Of a stretch of DNA of 64,000 bases, positions 26,112 to 37,310 are shown in pieces (the first letter of the stretch is position 1; each line of letters starts with the position of its first letter). Source of the stretch: Numida meleagris (Eukaryota; Chordata; Aves; Galliformes; Numididae); assembly GCF_002078875.1 (NCBI RefSeq), contig NC_034412.1, forward strand, positions 13,454,995 to 13,518,994, read 5' to 3'. The notes beneath the pieces were generated by a model, which worked only from the letters and a program-made list of their open reading frames with translations, did no database searches and was not told the DNA's origin. A program made the translations under genes and the position numbers.

Positions 26112-26710
26112 GTCTTTGTCCTCCCTGCCTTTTGGCAGTCTGTGTACGTAGAACCAATCCTGGCAGCTTGTTGGTGTTCTGTGCTGCTTAGGTCAAATAA
26201 AAGTCTTAGCTTCTTTACTTTGCTTTTAAGGAGAAGGTAAAAGCGTATTTGCTGTCACAATGAAAGGTTGTTCTGGTAGTCTGAAGAAAACAAATGTAAA
26301 GTACATGTTTCTAGGTAGGCTTTAATGATTGTAGTGGGAGGATCTGCATTGTGTGATGGGGAAATACTTTGTGAGAGGAAGAGGCTAGTGAGGAAAACTA
26401 ATGTCTTTCCTCCCTGCTTTTTTGTGTTAATCTGCACTCAATCCCAGATCTGAGTGAACCGAAGACCAAAATAGTATGAACTTGCAGTTTCTAAAGGTCT
26501 GAATCTTTGTGGGTAGACAGCTATAATCCCATATACATTTTTTTTCATTGTTAAAATATGACAGAGCACTGTTCTATTTGGAGTTTATCTCAAAATATAG
26601 CATTCCCCTGACTGCTGTATCCTACTATTCTGCATGCGAAGAAAATCTGAGGAAAATCTGTATAACTCAGCCACTTAAACCCAGCTTCTCCACAAAGTGT
26701 TACATATATA
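26112..26710. other. Unannotated spacer between LTR and mariner copy
   Basis: AT-rich sequence with no recognised feature. It ends in a TATATA string that supplied the TA target of the mariner insertion. Confidence 0.55.
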
Positions 26711-27987
26711 TGTGGGTTGCTCCAAAAATAATGCCTCCTGTTTATTTTGTTGGAAACTACAATAGGTACAAAGAGCACAATAACACTGTTTGACAGAGCA
26801 AATTCTCAGCTACAAAACACTTTTTTTTCAATTAAGTGACCACCATTAGCTATGCATTTTTACCACTGAGATGAAGAGCCTGCATGCTGTGCACCTCCAC
26901 ACTAGTGGAGGTGATCCACTGTTTCTCAGCTGCTATGAAGTTGTTGCTAGGAAAATATTGCCTACATAGTCCATCTTTCATTGGCCCACACAGGTGAAGA
27001 TCAGGTGCCAAATCTAGATTACACAGTGGGTGTGGTAAGATGTCTTGCTGAGATTGACAATGTGCTCCATAGTCTTCAAATTGGCATGAGTATTGGATTT
27101 ATCGTGTTGCAAGAGGAAGGTTTTCTTCTTCTCTGGCGTGACTCTGGAAGTTTGAGCCTTTAACTTAGTTGGCATTGCAATGTAGTGTGGTCAGAAATGA
27201 TAGATTGCTCGAGTTACAAGAAATCCAGAAGGATTGCCCCTTTCCTATCCTGAAAGACAGTGAACATCACTTCATGCACTGAGGGCTGCATCTTGACCTT
27301 TTTCTTTGATGGGAAATTCACAGGTTGCCACTCCATAGACTCCCATTTTGACTCCAGCTCATAGTGGTGACACCATGTCTCATCACTGGTAATGATGTGA
27401 TCCAGGAAACTGTCATCTTCAGGCTCATATTGGTTCAGTAGGTTCTGAGAAAATTGTGTATGGTGTTATTTCTGTTCCTGTGTGAACATTTATGGGACGC
27501 ACCTGGCAAAAACCGTGCAATATTCCAACATTATTACCATTGTGTCCAACACAGTTCTGTGGTAATAATCCACCAAACAGCATGGATGAGCTGATAGAGA
27601 CTCTATTCATTTTATGGTATGACAGATGTGTATGGCCACCTGGAATGTGGCTTGTTTTCATCTTGCCGTCTCCACTGCTGAAATGCACCACCCACAATAT
27701 CACATCCACTGTTTGGTCCCCTTGAAAGCTCAGCAAGCATCAATGAATGTCAGTGGGTGCCATTTTTCTGCATGGAGGGATTCAATTCCGCACCTTTGCT
27801 TCATATGCACTTCCGTATCAGATGCCATTCTCTCAGACTGTCTCTCTGCTCCTGTCTGTTGCACAGCAGCAACATGTAGTGGGATATTGGTGAGTATGTT
27901 CATCCTCTATTGCTATGCCATCAACATCCACCTCTGACGTTGTGGGCCAGCATAATAAGAGACATTACTTTTGGAGCAGCCCTCACA
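26711..27987 (-). mobile_element. Near full-length dead mariner element, Galluhop-like
   Basis: The left end (TGTGGGTTGCTCCAAAAATA from 26711) and right end (reverse complement TGTGAGGGCTGCTCCAAAAG, ending 27987) are inverted repeats flanked by TA at 26709-26710 and 27988-27989. The length is about 1277 bp, as expected for a complete mariner. The transposase lies on the minus strand. The catalytic signature DETW is readable at 27373-27384 and a second-aspartate motif (LQHD) near 27101-27112, but the frame carries shifts and stops. The element is defective. It is the longest of three copies in the window. Confidence 0.92.
26808..27828 (-). pseudogene. Mariner transposase pseudogene
   Basis: Read on the minus strand from the ATG at 27828, the protein starts with the same MKQRCGIE string as the copy at 2726, then loses frame just after LHAEK. 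The frame shift is followed by a readable QGDQTVDV segment. Further on come the linker and catalytic core: a YEPEDDSFLDHIITSDETW segment ends at 27373 (first aspartate codon 27382-27384), and LQHD holds the second aspartate at 27101-27103. The normally conserved N-A-R-P after LQHD is altered, and a stop codon follows before the third-aspartate region. The C-terminal phrase IANGG is still visible near 26845. It is inactive by several independent lesions. Confidence 0.88.
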
Positions 27988-27989
27988 TA

Positions 27990-30900
27990 ATAACTCTGAG
28001 TCTGACTTCAATTTTTGTTGTGTCCTCTTCTGGTTCAAAGCATAATAGGTTTTAGTTATAAACTTGTATTGAAAGCTGCCTGTGCACTAAATTGGTAAAA
28101 TTAGCACAGTATCTGTTATGCTATTGATCTTTTAGCATATTGTTCTAGACTTATAAATATGTTCATCTGTAATTTAAGCTTCTTATTGCTTTATTTTGAG
28201 TGTTACATTCAATCATGTTTTAAACTGGACATATTCATCTACAGAAAAGTCACTGTAATCTATAGAAATGTTCTTACTTTCAATATAACATGATAAATAT
28301 TGCTGCAGAGGTATATGCTTTAAGAAAATCTAGATTACTTTCATTAGTGGTTACAAAGCTAAGTAAGATTACATTTTCTTTCATGAATTAACGGTAAAAT
28401 TAGGCTTTTGAAAATACTAGGAAAAATGTAGCCAAATTTGCAAATTAGCCAAAATTTGTTTTAAAGTATTTCAAAGTAATTGACATACTCTTTAATATGG
28501 AGGTATTGTCCTCTTTGAGGATTCCCAAGGTACATATGTTGGTAGTCAGATTATCTTTTGTGCAGGTGGGAAACAAACAAAAAACAGACAACTGTAAAGT
28601 AGCACCAATTAATGGCTGATTAATGGCTGTGTGACAAGCAGGTAAAAAGAAAAAAAATTAACACTTGGAGCATCTGTTGCACAAATCCCTGGAGAAATCT
28701 AACTTCCCTGCAGACAGTGAGAGTCGTGTTGATTTGAGGGAAGGCAGACTTTCCCCTGGCCCTGTCTCTCACAGAACAGAATGACTGCAGGGGCTCTTCC
28801 ATGTTCTGCAGTCCACTCGCCTGCCATTGTAAGCACTAGTGACATCTGGTATTATTCATGCTACTTGCTGCCATACACATTTTCCCATGGGTCTGCTGTT
28901 CTGATGGTCGGAATCCTATTTTGCTTGTCTGACTTTATTTTACTCCCTTTATTCAGTTCTAGATGAAACTTGCCAATCTTGAATCTATTTTGAGCTGATC
29001 TCCAATGCTTCCCTTTCCACTGTCTTTTTTTTTTAAGTGGACAACAATCACCTGTCAGTTCTGTTTTTCTGAGTAAAACAATTTAGGGATAGGCAGTTAA
29101 TACTGCTGAGTAATCACTCCTAACAAGCTGACTGACTGGCAGTTTATCCGGCCTTGAATCCAGGATGCATGGGCAGAGAGAGTGTGCTGCTGTCTATATT
29201 ATCCTAGGATAAGACTGCTTTCTTTGCATCGTCTTGTACTTTTCCAGTGTCTTCACTCAGTAGTGCCACTTGATTTCTTTTCTCCTACTCCCCTTCCCCC
29301 GCCCCACTCATCTTCCTTTCCAGGCAGCCCCCCAGGACCTTGGTTCCTCCACACCTGCTGCCCCATCTGGCCATGGACAGTTTGTGGTGGAGTGTTCCAG
29401 GTGGTACCTGGTTTGGAGAGAGGCAGGAGCAGGTGACCAAGGTGAAGCAGCCTCTATGGCTGCTGTTTCTGCTGTTTATGACTGAGAGTACAGGGCCAAC
29501 CAAAAGTTTTATTTTACCCAAAAAGTGCAGTAGGCCAGCAAAGTGGCTTTGTAAGATGCATCCAGCTGAAGAGACATTTGTCATGCAGGCCTGCTGCAAT
29601 CCTTTGAGTGTGGTTCATCCTCAGTGATTGTGAATTCCTCTGTGCTCAGATCTACCTGCTTATTGCCAGCCAGGAATGCACAGAGGTGTACAAAGCCTGG
29701 GACAGTCAACACATGCTTGGTTACAGGTTACACTACAGCATATGAGTTACCCACTGAAAACTTCTCTTTTAGTTATGCAACTTCTAAAAATGTTACCCAG
29801 AGTTTTGAAAGAGGGGCTGCATGGCTAAATTAGAAGTGGGATCCAACTGAAAGGTCGGTGTTTACTTGCTGCTTAGTAATACCCTAGACTTCTCTGACTC
29901 GAATAAGATTAGACTCATGTTTAGCTAGTTTGCTCAGCAGTTTTTGGTTTTGCATTTGCTCTACCAGATCATTTCTTTCTGTAACATGACCGTTCCGAGG
30001 AGTTGTTGTTTTTGCATTTGAGAATTGGACATGGGGGATACCAGGCATACCAGCTAGATATTTGTATTAATATCAGTTGGACAATTAAATGAAAATCAAA
30101 TGAATTGATAAATCCAGCTCAATTAAATCATGTGTGTAAATATATTGTGTTTCATATTTTCAAATAGTGCAATAGAAGCTAAAGTTACAGAGTTCCTCAC
30201 TCAGTTTTTGCTAGATACTTCTGGAGTGGGAAAAACAGCCCAAGGACAGCTGAGGTTCCTTTATTGGTAAAAGAGGTGCTTAGCAACCTCAGAAATCTGC
30301 AGTGAGTCTCAAGATGAAAGAATATTTCAGACTTAAGAGGAACTCCTAGTTGTTGGAACATGACTGTCATTACTTGCTTAGTAATATTTATTACTAAACA
30401 TTTAGGTTTATTGCCTAGGAAACTTCAAAGGTTGTTTTGTATGACATTGCAACTGGAAGCAAAATACAAACATTTGAGTCTTAAACTGGATTCATGTTCA
30501 GTGTTTCTCCTTATGATATGGGATACATACTTTTCTGTGGAGCAATATAATGGGTTAGAGCCAGTTAGAACAGCTACTTGTCTTGAAGAAACATATATGT
30601 AGAAGAAGTGATGGCTCTATGCAGGACATTCTAAGTGGAAGAGATTCCCTCCCTTGACTGCAGCCAGTACCCTTTGATAATGCTGTGGCTGGGCAATGCT
30701 TTCTGTTTCCAGAATCTGCACATTTCTCTGTTTGCTGTGCTTGCTCAAATGTTTCTCTTAGAATTTATTGCTAATTTCAGGGCTGCCTCTTTGTCCTTTG
30801 ACAAAGACCTCAGGTTTGTTAGTCCTGTTAGTCTGTTACCATGGCATTTTCTTCATTTATATTCCTTTGTGAAAGATGCTCTCGTTCATATTGAATCTTA

Positions 30901-33900
30901 CAAACTGCATTTTCAGTTAAATGGTATTCTGCAAGGCCTGCATGTATATTTTTGCTAAACTAATTTTCTTTTTGGTTCATTGATCTCTTTAATGAAAGTC
31001 TAAGCATTTTTATAAGCCAGAACCTCATTACGCTGTACAGAGGCTGTACTTTAAACCTATTCGTTCTGTTACTGTACATTTTAATAAAACTTTATTAGAT
31101 TTCTTTTCTGATGAAAGACAGCAGGAAATGTTTCCTTCATTAGAAAACTTGAGGTGTTGGGAAACTTAATGTTGCATTCTTGTTTTTAGATTAATTATGG
31201 GTTTTGTTATAGCTAGTTAATGAGCCTTCTGTGAAAGGAAATCAATTCAAATTATCTCATAGAATATCATGGCATTCACATCAAGATTATCTTTACACAC
31301 CCGATCATGTGCCTCCTTTTCAATGAATAATGGTATTTTTCAGTATTGGAATTAAGGTCTTCCCATTGTAAGTATACTCATTGTATAACGAGATATTTCA
31401 CCTAAATTTTCCTTCTTACAAGTGATGCTTCACTTTGCTACAGCAGCAGATGCAAATGTAAATCTACTGAAACCTATTTTCTTCTTTTAGTGAAGACTTT
31501 AAGTGGCTTCCTATGCAACATGGGGTACTGTAATCTGTACAATTATTTAGGTTGCCAGAATTCTATGAAATGAAATTCCTATTTCATAGAAATGAAAGCA
31601 TTTTTATGTAACTTAATTTTATAAAATTCTGAGTAGTATCTGTAGGCAAAAGAAATTATGAGGAATTATAAATTCTGGAGGACTTGCTCAGTATGTTGAA
31701 TACAATCGAAAGCTTTATTTTTCCTCCTATAACCACTGTATGTATTTGGCATACTACTGAGATCAGGAGAACATGCTTAACTGCAAGCTGCAATAGTTTT
31801 TTGTTGTGGTGGTGTTTTTCTTTCTTTCTTCTCTTTTTTTGGTTTGGTTTGTTTGCTTGGGATAAGGAGTTGTCTAGACATAAACAACTTTTTCCTCATT
31901 CTCACATTACAGTCACATTTTATTAGTATCCTGGCTTAAGTAAGAGAGGTTAGAGAACTACTTGCCTTTTCTTTCCCTGCAACCGCTACTGTGGAAGGCT
32001 ACAAATCAGGAGTTCTGTCTTGCTTTCAGTTGCAGCAGTTGCTCCTTTGTTCCCAACTTAGTCGTTTGTGGGTTGTTCTTTTTTGGTTGTGTTTCTAAAT
32101 AGGAAAATATTTAATAATGACTAACTCCATTTGAGCTGATTGCATAACTTTTATATAAATCTTACATATTATTCCTTGTAAAAAAAAAGGAACTGGTGAT
32201 CAGGGTGCATTTAGCTACACAGACTTGTTTATCTGCAAGTAATTTGCACTAGCAAGAGCCAAATATAACTTTTTGTGTGTGTGTGACAAATAATGTTTAG
32301 CCACATGAATATATTCAGAGCCATGAAGTGGCTTGACCTTAGTCTGCAGCCAGACCCCCATCTAGTGGTTTCTCACACCACTTCCCCCCCTGCCCTCAGA
32401 CTTGACTATTTCTCTGGTACTTCTGTCCTTTCTTCATGGTATTTTCCCTGAGGAGCTGCCAGCGTGCTGCTGGGCCCAGCTGTGTGGCACTGGGGCTGCT
32501 AGAGCCAGCAGTGTCTGGCCTGGTGCAGCCCCGCCCTCTCCTCACAGAGCCCCCTGAGGCCCTGCCAGCACCTGTGCACTGGCACTCAGCACAGCCTCTC
32601 CTGATGCTTGCTGCTCAGTGGTCTGTCATTAATGATCAAACCCTGTAATGTTTTTGAGCATGGAAGTTTTCCTTGCAACCACAGCCTCTTCCTCATCGTT
32701 GCTGTTGGTTTTACCAACCCAAGAGCTCTGTGTAATGGCTCTGATATAAGGCGGTTCCCAGTGTGGGTGGCAGTGCCCTGGTGCACTAGGGCTTGAGGTG
32801 GCAAACTGTCATCTAGCAGGGAAAAGAGGTGGGAAATCTACAGGTTGAGTCAGCTGATCCTTTTTGGTGAGTACCCCTCAGCCCTGCGTGGTGGTAAATA
32901 TCTGCAGAGTGAAGGAGTTTGGGCCCTTTCTCAAAACACTGTGAGAGAAGGAACAATGCCACCTTGTACAGCAGTGGATATCTAGATTTCCTGGAGCCTT
33001 TCTGAGGCTTCCAACGACTGGGAGGCAAGGAAGTCTTTGGGCAAGAGGCAGAAAAAATACAGAATAGTTTGATTTTCAGCTGTGTTTTGATTAAGAAATG
33101 CATAAAGATAGTGGACTGGGTCAGATTCCACAGTAAATGTTTTCTGTACCTCCCAGAAGGCAATTTATTATTGATCTATATAGAATACTTCAGGTTTTGG
33201 TTCCTTGCAGGAGTTCTGTCACAAGTAAGGAAGTACGATTGATACAACTGCTCTAGACGTTGTTCTGAAAGATAGGCCACTACTAATTTGTTGCACAGTG
33301 AGTTTAATTCACTTCTGAAGGACTGTTATGTCTGCTAGTCAGTGATTCAGGCCAAGTGTACTGACCTCAGAGGCTTTTATTTCTAGAAAGATGTATTATG
33401 TTGTATACTGTGGATTTTAAAATACAATGACATTAGTGTGGTGACTTGAATATCATTGATGTGAATTTAATCAGAAGTGAAAACTGACTGCTCCCTCCTC
33501 ATTGTTTCTGAAATTGCAGTACACAAAGTAAAGCAACAGAAGGTTTGTTGGTGTTTAGTGGTGAGTGATTAGGACTAATTATCTTCCTAATAATGTCTGG
33601 AATATTTTGGACAATATCTGTTTTGTTTATTGTTAATCTGAATTCTAGTAACTGAACTTTGGGCCATATATTCTGCTGGCTTCCTAGAGCTGCTTAATAC
33701 AAAATAGGACACAAGGTCTCCTGGCTGCAGGTCATTAAGCAAATGATTAGCATTGTAAGAGCTCTTAGCAGCATGCTCAAAGTTGCAAGGCACCTTCAAC
33801 TCATTCCAACTCCTTTGACTCTTTATTATCTGCAACAAATCATGTTGTCCAGACTCAGAAATGCTCTGAGTTGTGTTGAGTCTTCATTTAAAATTTAGTA

Positions 33901-34673
33901 AGAGCTCTACAAGATTATCATTAGTGGACTGAATTGGTCTGAAACATCCATGATTTTTGGGGTGTTTTTGTAGTCAACATTTAGTTATATGCAACCTTTT
34001 TTCTCCTAAAACGTCAAGAATTGCATGTCCTCTTGGTTTAGCATTAATTTGCAAAAAGAAAAACTTCGGATGTGGTATTTTGTTCCCATACTGAGACAAT
34101 GTTCTGTATGTGCTTGTCTTTTTCCCTCCCAGCTGCTATATTTGGGAGAAGATTTTACTGAGGTTTTTATTCAAACAAGCTCATTTATCCTTTGTCTGTA
34201 CTTCTGCTTGACTTGTTAAACTTACAAACACTGCAAATGCATGGCAGATAGTGTCTAATTAGCATTATTTTTAATAAGCTTTGCAGTTTTGAATCTTTTC
34301 TAGAATCATTCCGCTGCTCAGTCCAGAAGCTTATCAAAATGCACGTGATGAGACAATATCATAGAGAGCATCAGAGGCATAGTCCTTGACCCTATTCCTG
34401 CTCAGCAGTAGCTCTTAATGCTGTTAAATATTCTGTATGAATGAGAATAAGCTTAGGAAGTCTTACAGGGTACGTGGGTTAATGGATCGATACTGACCTT
34501 TACCATTACAACTGCAATTAAAGCTGCATATGAACTGAAACAAGGGGAGCGGTTTCAGTGCAAGTGGGGGAATTGAAAATAAAGATGTGCGAAGAATACT
34601 GTGAGGATGTGGATAGTTCTAAATCAAATCTGTGTTGCATGTTTTATTATTCCTTGACAATGCAAAACCTCTT
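27990..34673. other. Unannotated non-coding DNA
   Basis: About 6.7 kb with no supported gene. Local GC-richer patches lie at 29280-29480 and 32430-32800, but CpG dinucleotides are sparse and neither qualifies as a CpG island. An 11-bp perfect inverted repeat with a 9-nt loop is at 31561-31591, a 14-bp palindrome at 29199-29212, and an 11-bp tandem duplication (TTAATGGCTG unit) at 28609-28630. Open frames up to 116 codons are unrecognised and overlap others on the opposite strand. Confidence 0.55.
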
Positions 34674-34745
34674 AGAATAATAGAATCACTCAGGTTGGAA
34701 AAGGCCTTCAAGATCATCAAGTCCAACCCCTCTTTAGCAGTGAGC
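34674..34745 (-). mobile_element. Short CR1 LINE 3'-end fragment
   Basis: The string AATAGAATCACTCAGGTTGG, then AAGGCCTTCAAGATCATCAA and GTCCAACCCC, is the reverse complement of the last 70 or so bases of CR1. This is a severely 5'-truncated insertion on the minus strand. The octamer tail is at its left side (34674-34688). Confidence 0.9.
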
Positions 34746-36729
34746 TTAAGCTGTCTTAGCATTTGCTGAATTTATAGTTTGTTGGGTTTTTTTTATATTT
34801 AGTTATTTGATTTTTATACTTGCATTTGCTGTGTACTTTAGATTAAGAAATGATGTTTAGCCCATAGAGGTCTTGCAAAAAGTTTAGCAGACTTGTTTAG
34901 CACCATAGTACTGTTTGTGGGCCATGGTAGTGTGAAAGCAGAACACACTCATTCCCTGCTACCACTGATCCTTCAGCAGGCTCCCTCCTCCAGCATGATA
35001 GCCTTTGAACACCCTTTGGTGGTCACATCTTGTGTGACCATCTATTTCAAATGTTAAAAGTTATCTGGTAATTCTGAGACATAATGAGAGAATCTTTGTT
35101 TCCAGCAGGTAGGAAATGTGCTTATTAAAATGTGACCTCTTTAGCAGCTGGAGAATGCCCAAGCATCATTGGAGGCTTCTGAATTTTTTTTACATGCTTA
35201 ATGTTCTGATTCATGTTCGTGCCTGAGTTATCAGTTGTTTTATTGTGTTTCTGTTGTTGCAGTTTTTGTTTAATGAAATGGGGTAGCAATATGAGAATAC
35301 AAAAGTTTCACACACTTTCTGTTAATATAACATGAGAATGAGAATCAAAACAAAAAAGAAAGTGTGGGTAGGCAGCTTGAGGATAGTCAATCTACTTTAG
35401 AATATTTTGTTCTTAAAAAAAAAAAAATCACTTTGTACCAAATCAAGTCTATCTTTAAGTGGAAAGTGTACATTTTCTGGTGGCTTTATCATTATTCCTC
35501 TTGGCCTCTCTTGACTATCTCTATCACTATGAATTACAGAAATATGCAAAGGGCTAATTCCTTATGAAGAAAGTTGAGCCACTAAGTAGCTGAATTGCAT
35601 TCTGTATTTTTGAACAGTTTGGTCATAAACCCAAGAAGGCTATGCATATAACTAGAAGGGAAGAGAGGAATTCTCATCAACTCTCATGTTTAGTGCTCAC
35701 AATGTATTAATTAAAGGATGAAGTGAAACTAGGAGACTTAAAGACTTGAAAGGAAATTTAATAGTATCTAGGTAGCACTAAGTGAATTGATTGACAACAG
35801 CACAGTTTTGTCATTGAATAGTGCCGTATTTTTCTACCCTGCATTGCATAGTGTTTTTAACTTCCGCAAAGGATCCCTCTCAAGGCTGCAACCCCCTTCT
35901 GATGGGAAAGCTACTGCCAGCACCAAAGTGTGCATTCTCATTTGTCCACAGAAATTGGTATGTGTGGAAGGAAAGTAAAATAAAATGTGCTTTCCAGGAA
36001 GAACTACATAGTATTTCCTTCTCAGGCAAAAATTTCTTTCTGCCCAAGATAGGTATCTGTAGCATCCTATCTCTTTCCAGTCTCTGCTACCAGCTGGGTG
36101 GCTAACATCGTATTGCAAGGCTTTGTGAGAAGCAAGCTGAAGGGCCAAAAGAGATCTTGGATGAGCTGACAGTGCAGGACGCTCCCCAGTGTGTGTGGGA
36201 GAGACAAGTAGTATTGATCTGTTTTGTGAGAATGCTAAACTTGCACTGAGCAGAAAAATCTCATTAAAGCTCCCCAAGATGCCCTTTGCAGCTATTTGTT
36301 GCTTTTTAAACATTTTCTGTACAACAGTTTTCTTTAGATTAAATGGCCTCAAGTGTAGCAGGATCAATGCAGCTATCTGGAGACTTAGTTTTGGTAAATA
36401 AAAATAATTGTAATACAGCAATAAAACCTATTTGTCATGTTACCTAGTGAAGAGCAGGGCAGAATCTTTAATTTGCTCTAAAGTGCTGAAAATCTATAAT
36501 GCTATGTCTTTTGGTGATTCTTTCTACTATGCTAGAGCATGCTTTCAGTCTGGCAAATCATCTACCCAATCAAAAATGCTATTTAAAAAAAAAAATCATG
36601 TTTGAAAATAACTGCAGTTAAAGTGGGAGTGTAACCACTTGCATCTCTGCTCCATTTAAGCCAATTCTTTCTTTTTTGTTCCCTTGAATTATTACAGAAG
36701 CTCTTAAATAAACTCATGTATATTTTATG
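34746..36729. other. Unannotated AT-rich non-coding DNA
   Basis: No gene or repeat family recognised. The minus-strand frame at 35834-36421 is long for the window (195 codons), but its translation has no recognisable domain, no matching splice structure and unremarkable composition. I treat it as chance. Confidence 0.55.
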
Positions 36730-37310
36730 AATCACAGAATCATAGGGTTGGAAAGGAATTCTGGATATCCAGCCCCCTGCTAAAGTAGGCTCCCTGCAAT
36801 AGGTTGCAGAACAGAAATAAGTGCCCAGGCACTTACAGATTTTGAATATCTCCAGAGAAGGAGACTACAGCCTCTCTGTTTTGAACACAGCCTGTTCCTG
36901 TGCCCTGCCATTCTCAATTTTTTTCCTCACATTTGTATGGAACTTCCAGTTTTCCAGTTTGCATCCATTGCCCCTTGTCCTGTAGCTGGGTACTGCTGGA
37001 AAGACCCTGACCCCATCCACATAGCACCCCCACGTAGATATTTATATGCATTGATAAAATCTCCTCACACTCTTTTCCAGGCTGAACAGTCTCAAGTCTC
37101 AGTCTTTCCTCATATGGGAGATGCTCCAGGCCCCTAATCACCTTTGTAGCCCTCCACTGGACTCTCTCCAGCAGTTCCCTGTCTGTCTTGAACTAAGAAG
37201 CCTCAAACTGGACACAGTGCTCCAGATGTGGCTTTGCCAGGGCAGAGTAGAGGGAGAGAATCACCTCCTTTGACCTTCTGCCTATGCTCTTTTCAATGTA
37301 CCTCATGAAT
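36730..37310 (-). mobile_element. CR1 LINE 3'-end fragment, about 580 bp
   Basis: The segment begins with the reverse complement of the CR1 tail (AATCACAGAATCATAGGGTTGG). It continues through the 3' untranslated region into the end of ORF2. On the minus strand, residues MIRGLEHLPYEERLR (near 37100-37141) match the well-known C-terminal string of CR1 ORF2, the endonuclease/reverse transcriptase protein. The copy is 5'-truncated near 37310 and carries frame breaks, so it is inactive. The tail motif is shortened and mutated, pointing to an old insertion. Confidence 0.92.

Noticed and set aside
31561..31591. Perfect 11-bp inverted repeat with a 9-nt loop
   Set aside because: A stem of this length at short spacing is expected about once by chance in 64 kb; the pairing does not extend outward.
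32430..32800. GC-rich patch as a possible CpG island or promoter
   Set aside because: The patch is rich in G and C but poor in CpG, with no first-exon structure.
35834..36421. 195-codon minus-strand frame, the longest in the window
   Set aside because: No domain, no signal or membrane pattern, no splice context and no codon regularity. Random open frame is the simplest explanation.
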